DNA of 64,000 nucleotides, from NCBI GenBank assembly GCA_905147135.1, contig LR990057.1:7192001-7256000 (forward strand), in the 5' to 3' direction. Below the pieces are notes generated by a model. The model saw only the letters and a list, made by a program, of their open reading frames with translations, searched no databases and was not told the DNA's origin. Positions 46,625-57,310 of this stretch are shown here, in pieces (the stretch's first letter is position 1; each line of letters begins with the position of its first letter). The stretch comes from Blastobasis lacticolella. Its lineage: Eukaryota; Arthropoda; Insecta; Lepidoptera; Blastobasidae. Position numbers and translations under genes: made by a program.

Positions 46625-47318
46625 TAGAGATGACACGGATAGTTGGTTTGCCGGATACCGGATATCCGGCCACCCTATAAGCCGGATAGCCGAATATCCG
46701 GCGGCCGGATATTTGGTAATACATAGTTTCTGAACAAGTCTGTGCAAGCTATTAACGTGGGTGGGAATTTAGACAACTACATGTGTTTACGTGATTTCAA
46801 GTCTTCTTTCAATACAAATAATTTGAATTTTATTCTGAACAATTCTTCCGGCCTACGGCTGGTACCCACGAGAAATACGGGTAATTAGTCCCAGCATGGT
46901 GGACCAGAGTGTAGTAAAAGATTATCTTATGCTCGCATAAGAAGACACGAAACCGCATGCTACCTCTCAATGTAGGAGCAATTTGTATTTTAATCCAATT
47001 TATAATAATTTTTATAACAATTTACCTTAGATTTACTTTTATTAGATGAACTTTGCAAAACATATTTTTTTCCTAACTTACCTACTAAATGAACAACGGG
47101 TAGGTACCTAATCAACAGTGCTTTGATAAATTAATATTTATAATTTTTGGGAAAACTTTTTTCCTTTGAATAAAAACACTTTTATGTACTTTTCATACAT
47201 TTTTTGCTATCCTGTATGCGGCCGGATATTAACGCACTATCCGGTATCCGGCCGAATAGTAAATTAACGCCGGATAGGCCGGATACCGGATAGTAACCGG
47301 ATATCCGTTTCATCTCTA
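46625..47318. mobile_element. Non-autonomous hAT element (694 bp) with 8-bp target duplication
   Basis: Ends are TAGAGATGACACGGATA at the left and, reversed, TAGAGATGAAACGGATA at the right. The perfect 8-bp direct repeat ATCTGTAC flanks it (46617-46624 and 47319-47326), as expected for hAT. Inside each end lie many copies of CCGGATA/TATCCGG in both orientations (46645-46720 and 47218-47310), the sub-terminal repeats where a hAT transposase would bind. The AT-rich core has no transposase. Confidence 0.88.
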
Positions 47319-47326
47319 ATCTGTAC

Positions 47327-48207
47327 CTATTGGTATCGTAGAACGTCGGTATTATAGATTTCATTTCATTTCAATTCATTTATTGCGTATCATAGTTTTC
47401 AAAAGATTTCATAATATTATATAGTACTAACATGTGACACCCTGTTAGGGCATTGCAAACAAAGTGAGAGAGAGCATGCATTATTTACATTATCTAATTA
47501 ATAGTACAAATTAATTCCCTAAATAAAAAATTAATGAATTAGTTGCATATTAAAATAACTATCAAATAATAATAATAATAATGTCAAGTTAGTAGATATA
47601 TTAGTTAGATGTCATTCGGTACTTATAAAAATTAATTTTTGTCATCCGTATTCATGTCATAATGTAATCAAATAATCAAATAGCTATGTGCCGGATTATC
47701 TCAATTCGAGGTCAGTAAAAAATTCATTAATATCATAATAACACTTTAGCACTAGAAAAGATTTCAGTTGTTTGGTAAATGACTCAAATTTTTAAATGTT
47801 TTTTATTGTTGTTAGGTATGTGATTGAAAATTTTAACCATCATAATTTAGAAAAAGGTGTTTTTAATTTATTAACATTGCGATCGTTTCGTCTAACGGAG
47901 GTTATAGGTGAGTACATGTACTCGTGTTTTTTTACGAATTTACATGACTCTAGAATATACAATGACGTCACTGTTAGTATGCTGTACTTTATAAATTGAG
48001 GTAAGTATGTATAAAATAGATTAGATATCATTTCTTAGCTGAAGCTCATTGTGTGTTCGAATTTGCCTTTCCTGTCTTGGCCTCTACAGCCATCAGAGAA
48101 AGTGCCGCAATCTTAACAATGACGCTGTTAAATCATCTACAGTACATGTTAAAGGCCAGTAATGATTATTTCTTTATAAAACGACTTGCTGTTCTAGTAA
48201 CACTTAC
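47327..48207. other. ZIP11 intron next to the QNFPEG exon
   Basis: Very AT-rich, with AATAATAATAATAATG at 47566. Nothing else supported. Confidence 0.35.
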
Positions 48208-48306
48208 CAGAATGCTCTCCATACGGAGAAACCCGCAGCTTGTAGAGGCAAGCTAACGGCTAGGCCCTCTGGGAAGTTCTGGATACCGATGCCGATAGCC
48301 AGGTAT
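48208..48306 (-). CDS. SLC39A11: ZIP11 zinc transporter, internal exon with QNFPEG motif
   Basis: 99-base exon on the - strand. The acceptor is CCACAG (AG at 48308-48307) and the donor GTAAGT begins at 48207. It encodes [18 protein letters not shown], then [13 protein letters not shown], with the W codon split across the next intron. [13 protein letters not shown] is the fifth membrane segment of ZIP11/gufA-type ZIP transporters; in bacterial ZIP structures the Q, N and E at these places line the metal site. The first base completes a codon of the missing upstream exon, probably Arg. An RTE reverse-transcriptase fragment lies about 180 bases upstream of the acceptor in the same orientation. 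Confidence 0.93.
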
Positions 48307-48479
48307 CTGTGGACAACGAAACAGAGTTCTTTTACATTATTTGGGCATAAAAACTTTAAAAAAATTACAAATACATAAATCACAGCACTACAACTAAAAC
48401 ATGGAACCATCATCATCTCAGCCATTGCTGGGATACGACTCCCCCCAGGCTTTACCCTGTACCCTTGGTGGACAGTTTT

Positions 48480-48890
48480 TACCAGATATACTCGTCGAGA
48501 ACTCGAGATATAACTGAGACGGATGAAGCAAATGTTCATTTCAAGACCTATCTGTGAGAAGACTCTACTAAGGTTTTTGAGCACTGTGCCTGTCATCATC
48601 ATTATCCGAGCGAACAAGCGGACTTCTGCCATGACGACAATGTCGTCCACAAATCGAAGGTGAGAAAGATATTCGCCTTTGATGAGTTGACTGTTTTCAG
48701 TCCGGTAGCTTGAAAACGTCTTGTAATACAGAGGCAAATATTTTCGGAGATATGGCATCCCCCTGTCTCACACTTCGCTGCAATTGAATCGGTCTTGTGC
48801 GCTGATTCTGAATTCGGACCGACGACATGGTGTTGTGTTTTCATAGAGGCTTCTGAATGCCCCACGCCTGGACCGTTCATCAAGGGTAAC
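48480..48890 (-). repeat. RTE-type LINE reverse transcriptase fragment
   Basis: The - strand encodes [20 protein letters not shown], the catalytic palm motif of RTE reverse transcriptases (usual LNHLRFADDIVLFS), with FVDD in place of FADD, then [10 protein letters not shown] (usual ...VGLKMN). A frame-shifted GDAISP-like piece lies to the right, near 48760. Its frame is open down to the ZIP11 exon at 48306. Confidence 0.75.
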
Positions 48891-49255
48891 GGAACTACAG
48901 CGCCTCGGAATGACTTGAAGTAGTCTAACCTTAGGTTCTATTGCGCTTCTAAGGCCTTAGTTGCCTTAAACGATACCCGTTGGTCAGAGGGGTTAGTACT
49001 GTATTGCTGCTCTACTCTGTAGAACAACACACAACCCACCAAAAAGAAATAGGTAAGCTATATTTACATAAAAACCGTTCATATTGCAGAAAAGCGTCCC
49101 TAAACTCCATACGACCGCGCCACGAAACGGTACCACCTCAAGGCTGGTAGTCAAAGTCGAGTGTGCCCAATTTATAAATGTGTTACATTCATAACAAGTT
49201 TGAATTATCTTTGTGAGCAAACAAGTGCGGTGAATGGGCAGGCCGGCACGAGCTC
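48891..49255. other. Nothing recognised
   Basis: Sequence between the RTE fragment and the doubtful open frame; no feature supported. Confidence 0.3.
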
Positions 49256-49903
49256 ATGTTTACAGTGCGCTTCAACGGCTGGGCGGCGTCCTCCGCCCAC
49301 ACGCACTGTGCTGCACTAGGGACGCTCAACGCGGAGCAGTTCGCAGCCTTTGCGGGTCCATACGACAGCCGGTGGCCCCATAAATCGCGAGTAAGCACAG
49401 CATTCATTAAAATCGTACACGTGCTCGCAACGGCACGTGTTTTCTACTTAGATTTAGGAAAACGGGCTGCGGAATGTCTCCTTCGAGAAGTTTTCCTGAG
49501 GCTTTTCATGAGGGGTGTGGAAAGGTATTTACGGTGTCGGAAACTCGCAGCGACTGCTTTAATCACCGTGGACGTATTTTCTTGCTGCCTCAATTTAGTT
49601 TTGAATTGCAATTTTCACTTCAACCAAGTTAAACAGGATGAGAGAGAGCCTTCGCGACCTCGAGGGGATATAGTAGCGGTGCGCCGGCGCATTCCGCGGC
49701 CGCCTCCGCGCCCCGCACGGCACCTGCCACCCTCTCCCGCCCTAGGAATGCGGTTAACTGTACAGCCTCCGACACCGTTAAGCCCAACTGTTCCTGCAGC
49801 TAAAGGTTACCGACGGTGCACATTACGTAATGGCGTAATGACACGCCATTTGCATAATACGACAGATCCGAGTTATCAGAGCGACTGCTGGCTATGTAGG
49901 TAA
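49256..49903 (+). other. 215-codon open frame, doubtful
   Basis: One of the longest open frames in the window, but its product matches no family. The C-terminal half is a Pro/Arg-rich run over a GC-rich block (49670-49750). Composition there lowers stop-codon frequency. Listed as an open frame, not as a gene. Confidence 0.15.
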
Positions 49904-50149
49904 TTGGGGGTCAACTGCGGGGTGGCCGTAACTATGTTTTCGTTGAATCTTCGATGAACACAATGTAACCCAGACCGCAACTTTACCATTCTTCTACCTA
50001 AAACATAGGTGCAACTAGTGATTAATAAAGATATCTGGAAGTAGGTAGAGTGGGCTCAGACGAGGGTTGCGAGTACCAATAGCGCGGTAAGCAGAACAGA
50101 AGGCTGGGAATTCCTGTTAAAGTGGTTAAGTTAATAAACATGCACGGCG

Positions 50150-50225
50150 GCGGGGCCTTTGAGCCCGGTGAAAGCTGTCGGTGCGCGCGCAGACCAACCG
50201 CCGCGCGGGCCCGCTACACACATTC
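50150..50225. promoter_or_regulatory. Small CpG-dense block
   Basis: GGTGCGCGCGCAGACCAACC, then GCCGCGCGGGCCCGC. Short GC-rich patch in AT-rich DNA. Confidence 0.2.
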
Positions 50226-50779
50226 ACACGTTTCGGAAAAGCTCCCCTCACATGAAAGTAGACACCGATCAGGTTTTCATAGAATTTCTTGTTACTCTTG
50301 TTAAGGATACGGCGGAATTGAGGTTTCAAAGAATTGGGCCGGGCGATGATGAAGGTGATCGGATTGGATAGGCCATTGGCAAGTGTAGTTTTTGTCATTG
50401 AACATTTGCAGTGGTCTTCTTGCAAGTCTTTGCCTCCCATAAGTAGCGCCTTTCAGCGATCTTGTGCAAGTTACAATTATAGGGGTTGAGATTGTTTCAC
50501 AATCTTATTTCACAGCCTCTTCTATGAATTAGGTACCTACCTAGGTCTAACAAGTTTTTTTCCTATTGCTCAGAGTGTGTGGCTTTTCTTACTCGAGGTT
50601 CTATTGCTAGTCATGATATCCTACTGAGACGGTATTTGTTAGTACATGCACGACGTCGATAATTGTGTTTCAAAGAAAGTTGGTGAAGTTCTAGCTCCTC
50701 CTCCTATACAGTAGATATTCCGGATGTTTTCGATTCGTCTCTCTTTGTATATGTGAAATAGTCGCGTCTTCCTTATAGG
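50226..50779. other. Nothing recognised
   Basis: AT-rich sequence without supported features. Confidence 0.3.
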
Positions 50780-50882
50780 TACTCCAATCCGCCTGCCAAG
50801 CGTGAAAAGTATTTAAATACAGTCCACTGATGTGAAGGACGATTGGATCCAGCAGTGAACTGCTGTGGGCTGTTGAAGACGA
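50780..50882 (+). repeat. Second SINE family, fragment
   Basis: TCCGCCTGCCAAGCGTGAAA, then a diverged middle and GCAGTGAACTGCTGTGGGCT: the 3' part of the copy at 32487. Confidence 0.5.
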
Positions 50883-51475
50883 CGAATACGGTAATGAATA
50901 AATTATTCCTAACTGCTGACCATGAAAAACTAAATGCAGATAAGGCTCTGCTACACCACCGGTGGAACTTCATCTTCGAAACACTTATGACATATTGAGG
51001 GTCGGTAGAGGCATTCCGTCCCACACGTAAATCACAAATCTCAACGTAATTACTTATGTTTTGAGAACGTGTTAGAAAAATTAGATTACTGGGCTTCTTT
51101 ATTTGAAGGAAAGCGCCAATATTAGCTAGAGCATTTAGGTACCTCATTTTAATAAATAAAGATAACTATTTCTAATACGAATAGATATGGTTTTGTTATC
51201 ATATGATATTTAAGTGACCTGGCAAATAATTTATACCTATCATTGGAGTCGGTATGTAAAAATAAATGTTTAAACTTATGCAGAGGCCAGCGGTAGCAAA
51301 AAATGTCTTACGCTCCATCGCTCTAACTGTGTCACGGAAACGGTTGCGGCGCGCCTATTATGTCAACCGATACCTATAGAAATTTTTATAAGTGAACGGA
51401 GTAACGCCGACTCCGGATACATCCGAATTCCAATTACATCACAGACGAGTCCATTTCACTTTCCGACCCACCCGG
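50883..51475. other. Nothing recognised
   Basis: Ordinary AT-rich DNA. Confidence 0.3.
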
Positions 51476-51479
51476 AAGT

Positions 51480-51960
51480 GAATTCCTAAGCACGAGCATA
51501 CGGCGCGGCCGCGGCAGAATTTTCAGCGCGCGCCGATCGCGACCGTATGCCGGCTGCGCAGAGCCGCGCGTCGGCGCAGCGGCGCGCTGCCGAGGCGGAT
51601 GTGAATGTTCGAAAGCGGCGTTCGAAAACTAACTCAGTTTTAGAGCGTTAGAGTGTAAATTGTTGCGCGCGGCCGGGCGACACTCGCGAAAGTAGTGGCA
51701 ACTTTCACGGAGCGATGGGGGCGCTGGTGGCGGCGCGGGGCCCTCGGCGGCCCATTGACGACACCGTGACCCACATACCGCGGCTCCATTCATGCCGCGG
51801 CCTCGCGAGCGCAGGACTCCGCGCGCCGGAATTTCCATCTACCACTTACACAACGGCGCGGCCGCCCGCGCGGTTGTCGCAATCGGTTTGCTTTCAACCC
51901 GGGCCCGCGCCGGCACCGTTGCCGACGCCACCGCACTTGTTCAATTAGAGCCTTCGGGTA
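51480..51960. promoter_or_regulatory. Largest CpG-dense block
   Basis: Nearly 500 bases, with GCGCGCCGATCGCG near 51527 and GGCGCGGGGCCCTCGG near 51732. It is the best promoter-like candidate upstream of the ZIP11 exons found. No ZIP11 first exon or other coding exon could be read from it on either strand. Confidence 0.33.
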
Positions 51961-52194
51961 ATATGCTTATGCGCAATCAACGGAAGTCTCGCCAGACGTA
52001 CTTGCCACGCCGTCGGACCTCGTGTGTACCACCTACCTACATAATATTACAAATGAGGTATTCCGAAAGCATAATGAGAACGACAGACGTGCTACTAACG
52101 GTTACGTATTTCGCAGTGACTTCATGCCGCCTGATCTACTACTATCGTACGTCTAACATACAGTATGGTAATGACTAACGTATCCTAATAGGTA

Positions 52195-52395
52195 GGTAGA
52201 CTCTGTCTAAAAAGTCAAGCGATTTGGGAAATTATAAGATTAATCGAAGTTGACTAATGAAGAGGTCTGTCTGTATACAAAAAAATTGTAGCTAAAAGAT
52301 GGACCTCTTCATTATTCAAAATCAGGTTGCTAACTTGTTGATTTCAATCAACCTTCAAATTTCCCGAGTCGCTAGCTTTCTAGACAGAGTCTACC
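52195..52395. mobile_element. Hairpin MITE with long inverted arms
   Basis: Left arm 52195-52267 and right arm 52301-52395 are inverted copies: both begin GGTAGACTCTGTCTA(A/G)AAAG, continue with AGCGA.T(T/C)GGGAAATT and end AATGAAGAGGTC. TA flanks both ends (52193-52194, 52396-52397), fitting a Tc1/mariner-type MITE. If transcribed, it folds into one long hairpin. Confidence 0.75.
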
Positions 52396-53375
52396 TACTG
52401 TTAGATAGGAAATCGAAGACATGGTCCAACACTATGGCAGATTTGACGTTAGCCGATATACATAGCACAACCCTAGTTGATACTTGACATTACTGTGATG
52501 GCGATTGGCGCAATTTCGGTGCTGTCGAAATAAAGTGCATCTTTTACTTACTCATGAATAGTTTTTATTACTACTTACATAGACTACGAAAACACTTGTT
52601 CCGATTATATACCTCGATAGCTATAGGAGTTAACTGAATAGGATTTAAACGTGAGGAGCACATAATCATGAACACAAGGTCTCGCGATATTGCCTGGAGC
52701 TTGACTTCCTATTTTAACTGAGACGTTTAATATAATTCTTACTACGCACAACGCTACAAACAGAATCAGTAGGAATAATATCATTAACGCACAGACATTT
52801 CCTCTGCATTTAGCCTGCCCGTCTGTTACGATTTGCATTAATACCAGAAGTGGAACTCGAAACGGGTCAGGCTCCCACAACTCGAGATTCGAGATAATTA
52901 CGTCGCATGTTATTAAATACTTCTTTGTTTAATGTGTGTACAACGGTTTGTGATGCTAATTTTCCACAATAACGAGAATAAATGAATGGGTAACTATGAG
53001 AAAGAATAACGAAACAGGATTTCTAATCGGTACCGTAAAAGTAGAGCAAGTGTCGGCCTATCAAATTTTTTAGAACAAGGAACCTATTTCTAGACTTGAT
53101 AATGATCAAGGCAAGTCTGACATGGTCGCATAAACCTACATTACAATACAGGATTAGTCAGAAAGCCTAGAAGCCTGCAGCACTAGAATTCATAAGAAGA
53201 ATTAGAGCAAGAAACCCATCGTACAGGAGCCGAGCAATCCACAATTACACCAAACAAATTGGGACGCCATACCACTCGCGGTGGCAACAAACGCGTCTAC
53301 ATTCTAATGGAAGACCAAAGGGATTCGGTTGAAGCGATTGGTACATCTGGCATCATAGATTGCATTGGTCGAGTG
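52396..53375. other. Nothing recognised
   Basis: AT-rich DNA with short open frames only. Confidence 0.3.
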
Positions 53376-53384
53376 GCTAGTGGC

Positions 53385-53535
53385 GGAGTGGTAGATGGAG
53401 TGGCCGGGGGGCGGGGGAGGCGCGGGGGGCCGCCGGGCCAGACAGCGGGGCTCCGCTGGGAGGCTACAGCCCACAGCAGCCTCTTGCATCGCTCGCCGCA
53501 CGCTGCCCTCGCGCCCGTCGCCGACGAGCTGCGTG
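53385..53535. promoter_or_regulatory. CpG/G-rich block
   Basis: GGCCGGGGGGCGGGGGAGGC, then GCGGGGGGCCGCCGGGC at 53400-53438. The spaced G-runs could form a G-quadruplex on the + strand. Confidence 0.3.
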
Positions 53536-54626
53536 AATCGTGCTCTACTACCTAAGGCTTGAGGGGCCGTTTTTGTCTTGTTAGCAGGTTTTATCGATGT
53601 TGGTTTGTAGGAACATTCGTGGAATTAAATGTGTGAGTAAGTATTTGTTTCATTGGGATACTAAATATGACATGGTATACCTCAGTCTTCTAGACAGATA
53701 AGTAGACGTAATGCCTTTATTATGTAACAAGAACACACAACTTTGGGAGCATATAGTGAGCTAATTATGTGTTATTATTATGGATGAAGTTCGAATTAAA
53801 CACGTATTAGGTAAATACCTAACTAAACCAAATACTCAATCATTGAAGTCCAGTGTCAGCTCATTACCTGTCTGCTTTAAATACTTGCTTACTTTCGGAT
53901 CAACTTTTTCACATTTAAGGCCAGCATTTGACCGGCATCTCACCTGATGGTAAGAGACGATACGGCTGAGGACGGAATATGCTTGCAATTTCCTAACAAG
54001 AAACCACACACATCATATTCAACAGAATTCGGAATACTTATGCAACTGACGGACGGCCCAATCTTTACCCAATGATCATAATCATAATTTTTGTATACCC
54101 AAGGTACACGCTAATATCAGCTCTACAATACATAGATGTATGATATAGGACACTATATATTATGACCCCAATTATTATCCCAATGTATATATCACTAGTA
54201 TAATATCACCTTCCGTAATGAAAAAGCAAGTAGAGCATCCTGCCCGACGGCCGCACTGAATCAGCGGTTGGTGACCGTTAGTTGTGAAAATTATGTTTGA
54301 GCCGTTGCGCGACGGCGGCGGTTCCGATTGCCATTTAAAAAATTAGTGTGTAATAAATGTACCTACATCCATAGTTAAGGTAACAGCACATCAAGTAACA
54401 ATCAAGGAATCACAAGCAAATCAATGCGAATATTTGAGCGAAATACTATGAGAAGAGAATCTAAGGAGTGGTTTCTGCTAATAATTAGAATGATCTGTAC
54501 AAAAAGCAGTTTGGGAGCAGGTTTGGTGAAGTACGAATTGAAATAGGGTGTAATGTGAGCTTTAAACAATGACGAAAGAAACTTCTTAAGGACAGGCCCT
54601 ATGGTGCCGAATATTGTGTTTGGTAC
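53536..54626. other. Mostly AT-rich; one repeat tail
   Basis: 53920-53990 has TCACCTGATGGTAAGAGACG, then ATACGGCTGAGGACGGAATA, a common lepidopteran LINE 3' tail. Otherwise nothing. Confidence 0.35.
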
Positions 54627-54981
54627 TAGGGACGGGGAAGTGAAAAAAGTATCGATATACCGATATACGATACTTTTAAAAGTATCAAGTATTTACATTT
54701 CGAAAATAAGGGAAAATATCGCCGCATTTTTAATTTAAGTATGTTAAATATCTAAAAAAGTAGTTTTCATAATTAGAATTCTGACAAAAATGTTAAAAGC
54801 TCTGCTTTTTTATTAGTTAAATGGCCTCAAGGTTTAGTTTATTTCAAAAGAACTAGCTTATTATTCTTGACTAAATAATTAAAGTATTCTTAATTTATCT
54901 TTATCTATGTTTAGGTATTTACTTCTAGTTTACTGTGTTTTAGTAGTGAAGAAAAAAAGTTATTTTTTCGGTACGTCCCTA
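54627..54981. mobile_element. Possible hAT-like MITE without target duplication
   Basis: TAGGGACG (54627-54634) and its reverse complement CGTCCCTA (54974-54981) bound an AT-rich element with GTATCGATATACCGATATAC near the left end. Flanking 8-mers (TTTGGTAC and AAATCATC) do not match, so an end may be misplaced or truncated. Confidence 0.4.
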
Positions 54982-55285
54982 AAATCATCAGCCATTTTCT
55001 GTTACTGAATTTTTTCTCTTTGACTGTCTGTTCGCGCATCTCGCAAAGACTATTTTGATTCGGATACAATCTAAGCCATGTTTCATCTAATTCGGGTAGG
55101 TAGACCCAGAGATACAGCTTGACCTCCCCGTAGTACTAGCATTCATACAATATGGAGGTCAATTAAAGTGTTTACGCGGGCCAAAGCTAAACTGTAGATA
55201 ATAAACACTACTTCCACGCAAACGAACTCGCGGGCAATAGCTACTTTTTAGTAAGGTTATGGATACCGTATTAGATTATCCGAGA
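54982..55285. other. Nothing recognised
   Basis: No supported feature. Confidence 0.3.
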
Positions 55286-55620
55286 GAGAGTGCGTCGGTG
55301 GCCTAGTACTCAAGGGATCCGACTCGTAAGCGAGAGGTACGACTTTCGAACCCCAGTACCGCCTTGTACCAATGACTCTTTTCTGAGTGATGTACATTAG
55401 TTGAACATTAACCGATGCCCTTACGGTGAGGGAAAACATCGTGATGAAACCTGCACATTCAGGCGACTGAATATGTAACCATGATCCAATCTGGGCAGGT
55501 TCCCCTGTCAACAGAGTCACGGAGGTCAGATGGTAGTCGCTCCACTGTAATTACCTGATCTACCAAATTCTGGATCATGGTCAATGGCCCTCGTGCGCTA
55601 AAGCTCAACGATTATTATTT
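55286..55620 (+). mobile_element. tRNA-derived SINE, nearly full length
   Basis: Head: GTCGGTGGCCTAGTACTCAA, GACTCGTAAGCGAGAGGTAC and TTCGAACCCCAGTACCGCC (B-box). Body: CAATGACTCTTTTCTGAGTG, GAGGGAAAACATCGTGATGA, CATTCAGGCGACTGAATATG and ATTACCTGATCTACCAAATT. It ends in a decayed ATTATTATTTATA tail. Confidence 0.8.
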
Positions 55621-56055
55621 ATACCCTATTAGATTAAAGTTTAGATAAAAGCTAATGTCCCTCCGCGAAAGAGTGTTTCGAATAGGGAAAATAGTAAAGT
55701 GATTTAGAAGAGATACACGACTCAGAAATCGATATCACGGGTATTCGATTTCACATTCGATGATATATACCAATATTAGACATAAAGCAAAAAGGCAGAC
55801 TAATTTATAGTGAAAGGGATTTAACGGGAAGTAATTATAAGAAATAGTTTCACAAAAAGCTAGTACCTAACTACTTAGTTAAAAAATATCAGAAACGACG
55901 AGAGTTAGATCCGATCATAAAATACGATATAATATACAAATAAATTATTTATATTTAAAGAGATGAGATGAATGATCGGAATGTAATATCTATTGAATGA
56001 GAGAGCAATTAATAATCAGTATTGGAAAGCGTAAAAGATTACACGAGAGCCGACG
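55621..56055. other. AT-rich, nothing recognised
   Basis: No supported feature. Confidence 0.3.
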
Positions 56056-56059
56056 AATT

Positions 56060-56165
56060 CCTGAGCGGAGCGCGCGGGGAGAGGGGGCGCGGGGGGCGCG
56101 CGCGCGGGCGGCGGGTCACGGGTCGCGGGGCGCGGCGGCGGTGGTGCCATTGCCGATCAAAATTT
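56060..56165. promoter_or_regulatory. CpG-dense block
   Basis: GGGGGCGCGGGGGGCGCGCG and following GCGGGCGGCGGG at 56084-56115. Confidence 0.28.
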
Positions 56166-56394
56166 ACACCACATTCAGATCACTAACTGTAAAAAGGCAT
56201 AATTAAAATGACTAATCAAACGATCAACATTCAAGAATCCAGTAAATGTTAATTATATGTTGGAATTTATTGAAATTATTCGAAATAAAATTAATTCTTG
56301 TAGTGATATATACTAGAGTCTCCTCTCGGTTCAGGTTATTTGTGGTGAGGTGGAAGACTTCTATGGACCGGTTCTGGTATGTGGTCCATCAACC

Positions 56395-56515
56395 TTTGCG
56401 CGCGCGCCGCCCTGCCTGGCAGCCTCCGCCGCGGCCGCACCACGGCCGCCGCTTTGTTTGCGCAGATACCGCCCGCGCCCGCTGCGGCCACCACACCACG
56501 ACAACTCACACCTGT
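56395..56515. promoter_or_regulatory. CpG-dense block
   Basis: GC-rich, open in most frames on both strands, which points to composition rather than coding. Confidence 0.25.
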
Positions 56516-56839
56516 ACCTTGGAACTTTCCCAAGCCGACCGCATCGAGCAGTACGCGAGCAAAACTCCACGCGTGTGCAGAAAACCCGGTAGATAAGCAA
56601 AATTCAGTTAGCTTTTAGTGAAGATGGGTAAGGGATGAGTAAACAATTGCCATCACCGTGACACTCATCAAATGCTTTGGCCGATGAACGCTAAATAAGC
56701 AACCGAAGCCAATTTCAATAATGTACTTATTGAAAGAGTGAAAAACAAAACCGAAGCAATCTCAAGTTCCATAGGAAGCCGAGCCCGAATCTTCTAGGCT
56801 GTCATACCAGATAAGTTGGACAAGGTTCTAGTTTTATGG

Positions 56840-57310
56840 TGAAGTGCATCGTCGAGATCGGAGCCGGCGCCGCACACGTCACGCGACCGCATTCCATGGC
56901 GCCTTCATTCATGTTGTACGAAGGAGAGGTCGCTACAATGCCTTTGGTAGGAACGAGAAAGGCGACCGAGCGCCGTTACCCTGTATGGGAATGCAATTCG
57001 TAAGCGCACGCGCACGGATTTGATGCCGGACTTGGTGCGTTCCATTGGGCGTCTCGCCTGCGCTCGCGGCGTACCGCATAGAGTCGTCCCGCTCCCGCCG
57101 CGCCGCCGCCGCGCCGTATCCACCGATGCGTCTGTTTGCATACTGGCGATGGCGGTGTGATTTGATCGATCGCCGGTTACCTGTGAGAAACATAGGTTGT
57201 TTGTCGAGTCAGGTGGCGCACCGCGATACCGTTAACTCATTGTGTGCCCTGTCTCCGCCGCGGCCGCGCTGCGCGTCCCGACCCCTTTTAGGGGGCGAGT
57301 TTGCTCCATC
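56840..57310. promoter_or_regulatory. Group of CpG-dense patches
   Basis: CpG-rich around 56860-56900, 57050-57120 and 57255-57290, with GCATTCC/GGAATGC at 56889 and 56988. No exon recognised. Confidence 0.25.

Larger units (their letters stand above)
29106..48306 (-). other. SLC39A11: SLC39A11 (ZIP11) gene, 3' half, gene span
   Basis: Span of the three ZIP11 exons found. Introns are 36086-48207 (12,122 bp) and 29185-35926 (6,742 bp), both GT-AG and phase 2. The exons join into 111 continuous residues that match the C-terminal third of ZIP11 transporters and end in the conserved DVGLG. The protein moves zinc (and probably other divalent metals) toward the cytosol across a membrane; vertebrate ZIP11 has been placed at the Golgi and nucleus, and the location here is unknown. 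The N-terminal membrane segments and the HNVPEG motif of the fourth segment were not found between 48307 and 64000, so the gene start probably lies past the window edge. Confidence 0.88.

Noticed and set aside
49256..49903. 215-codon open frame on the + strand as a gene
   Set aside because: Product matches nothing known; the second half is Pro/Arg-rich over a GC-rich block. Kept only as a doubtful open frame.
54619..54989. A confident hAT insertion
   Set aside because: The 8-mers beside the TAGGGACG ends differ, so only a possible element is listed.
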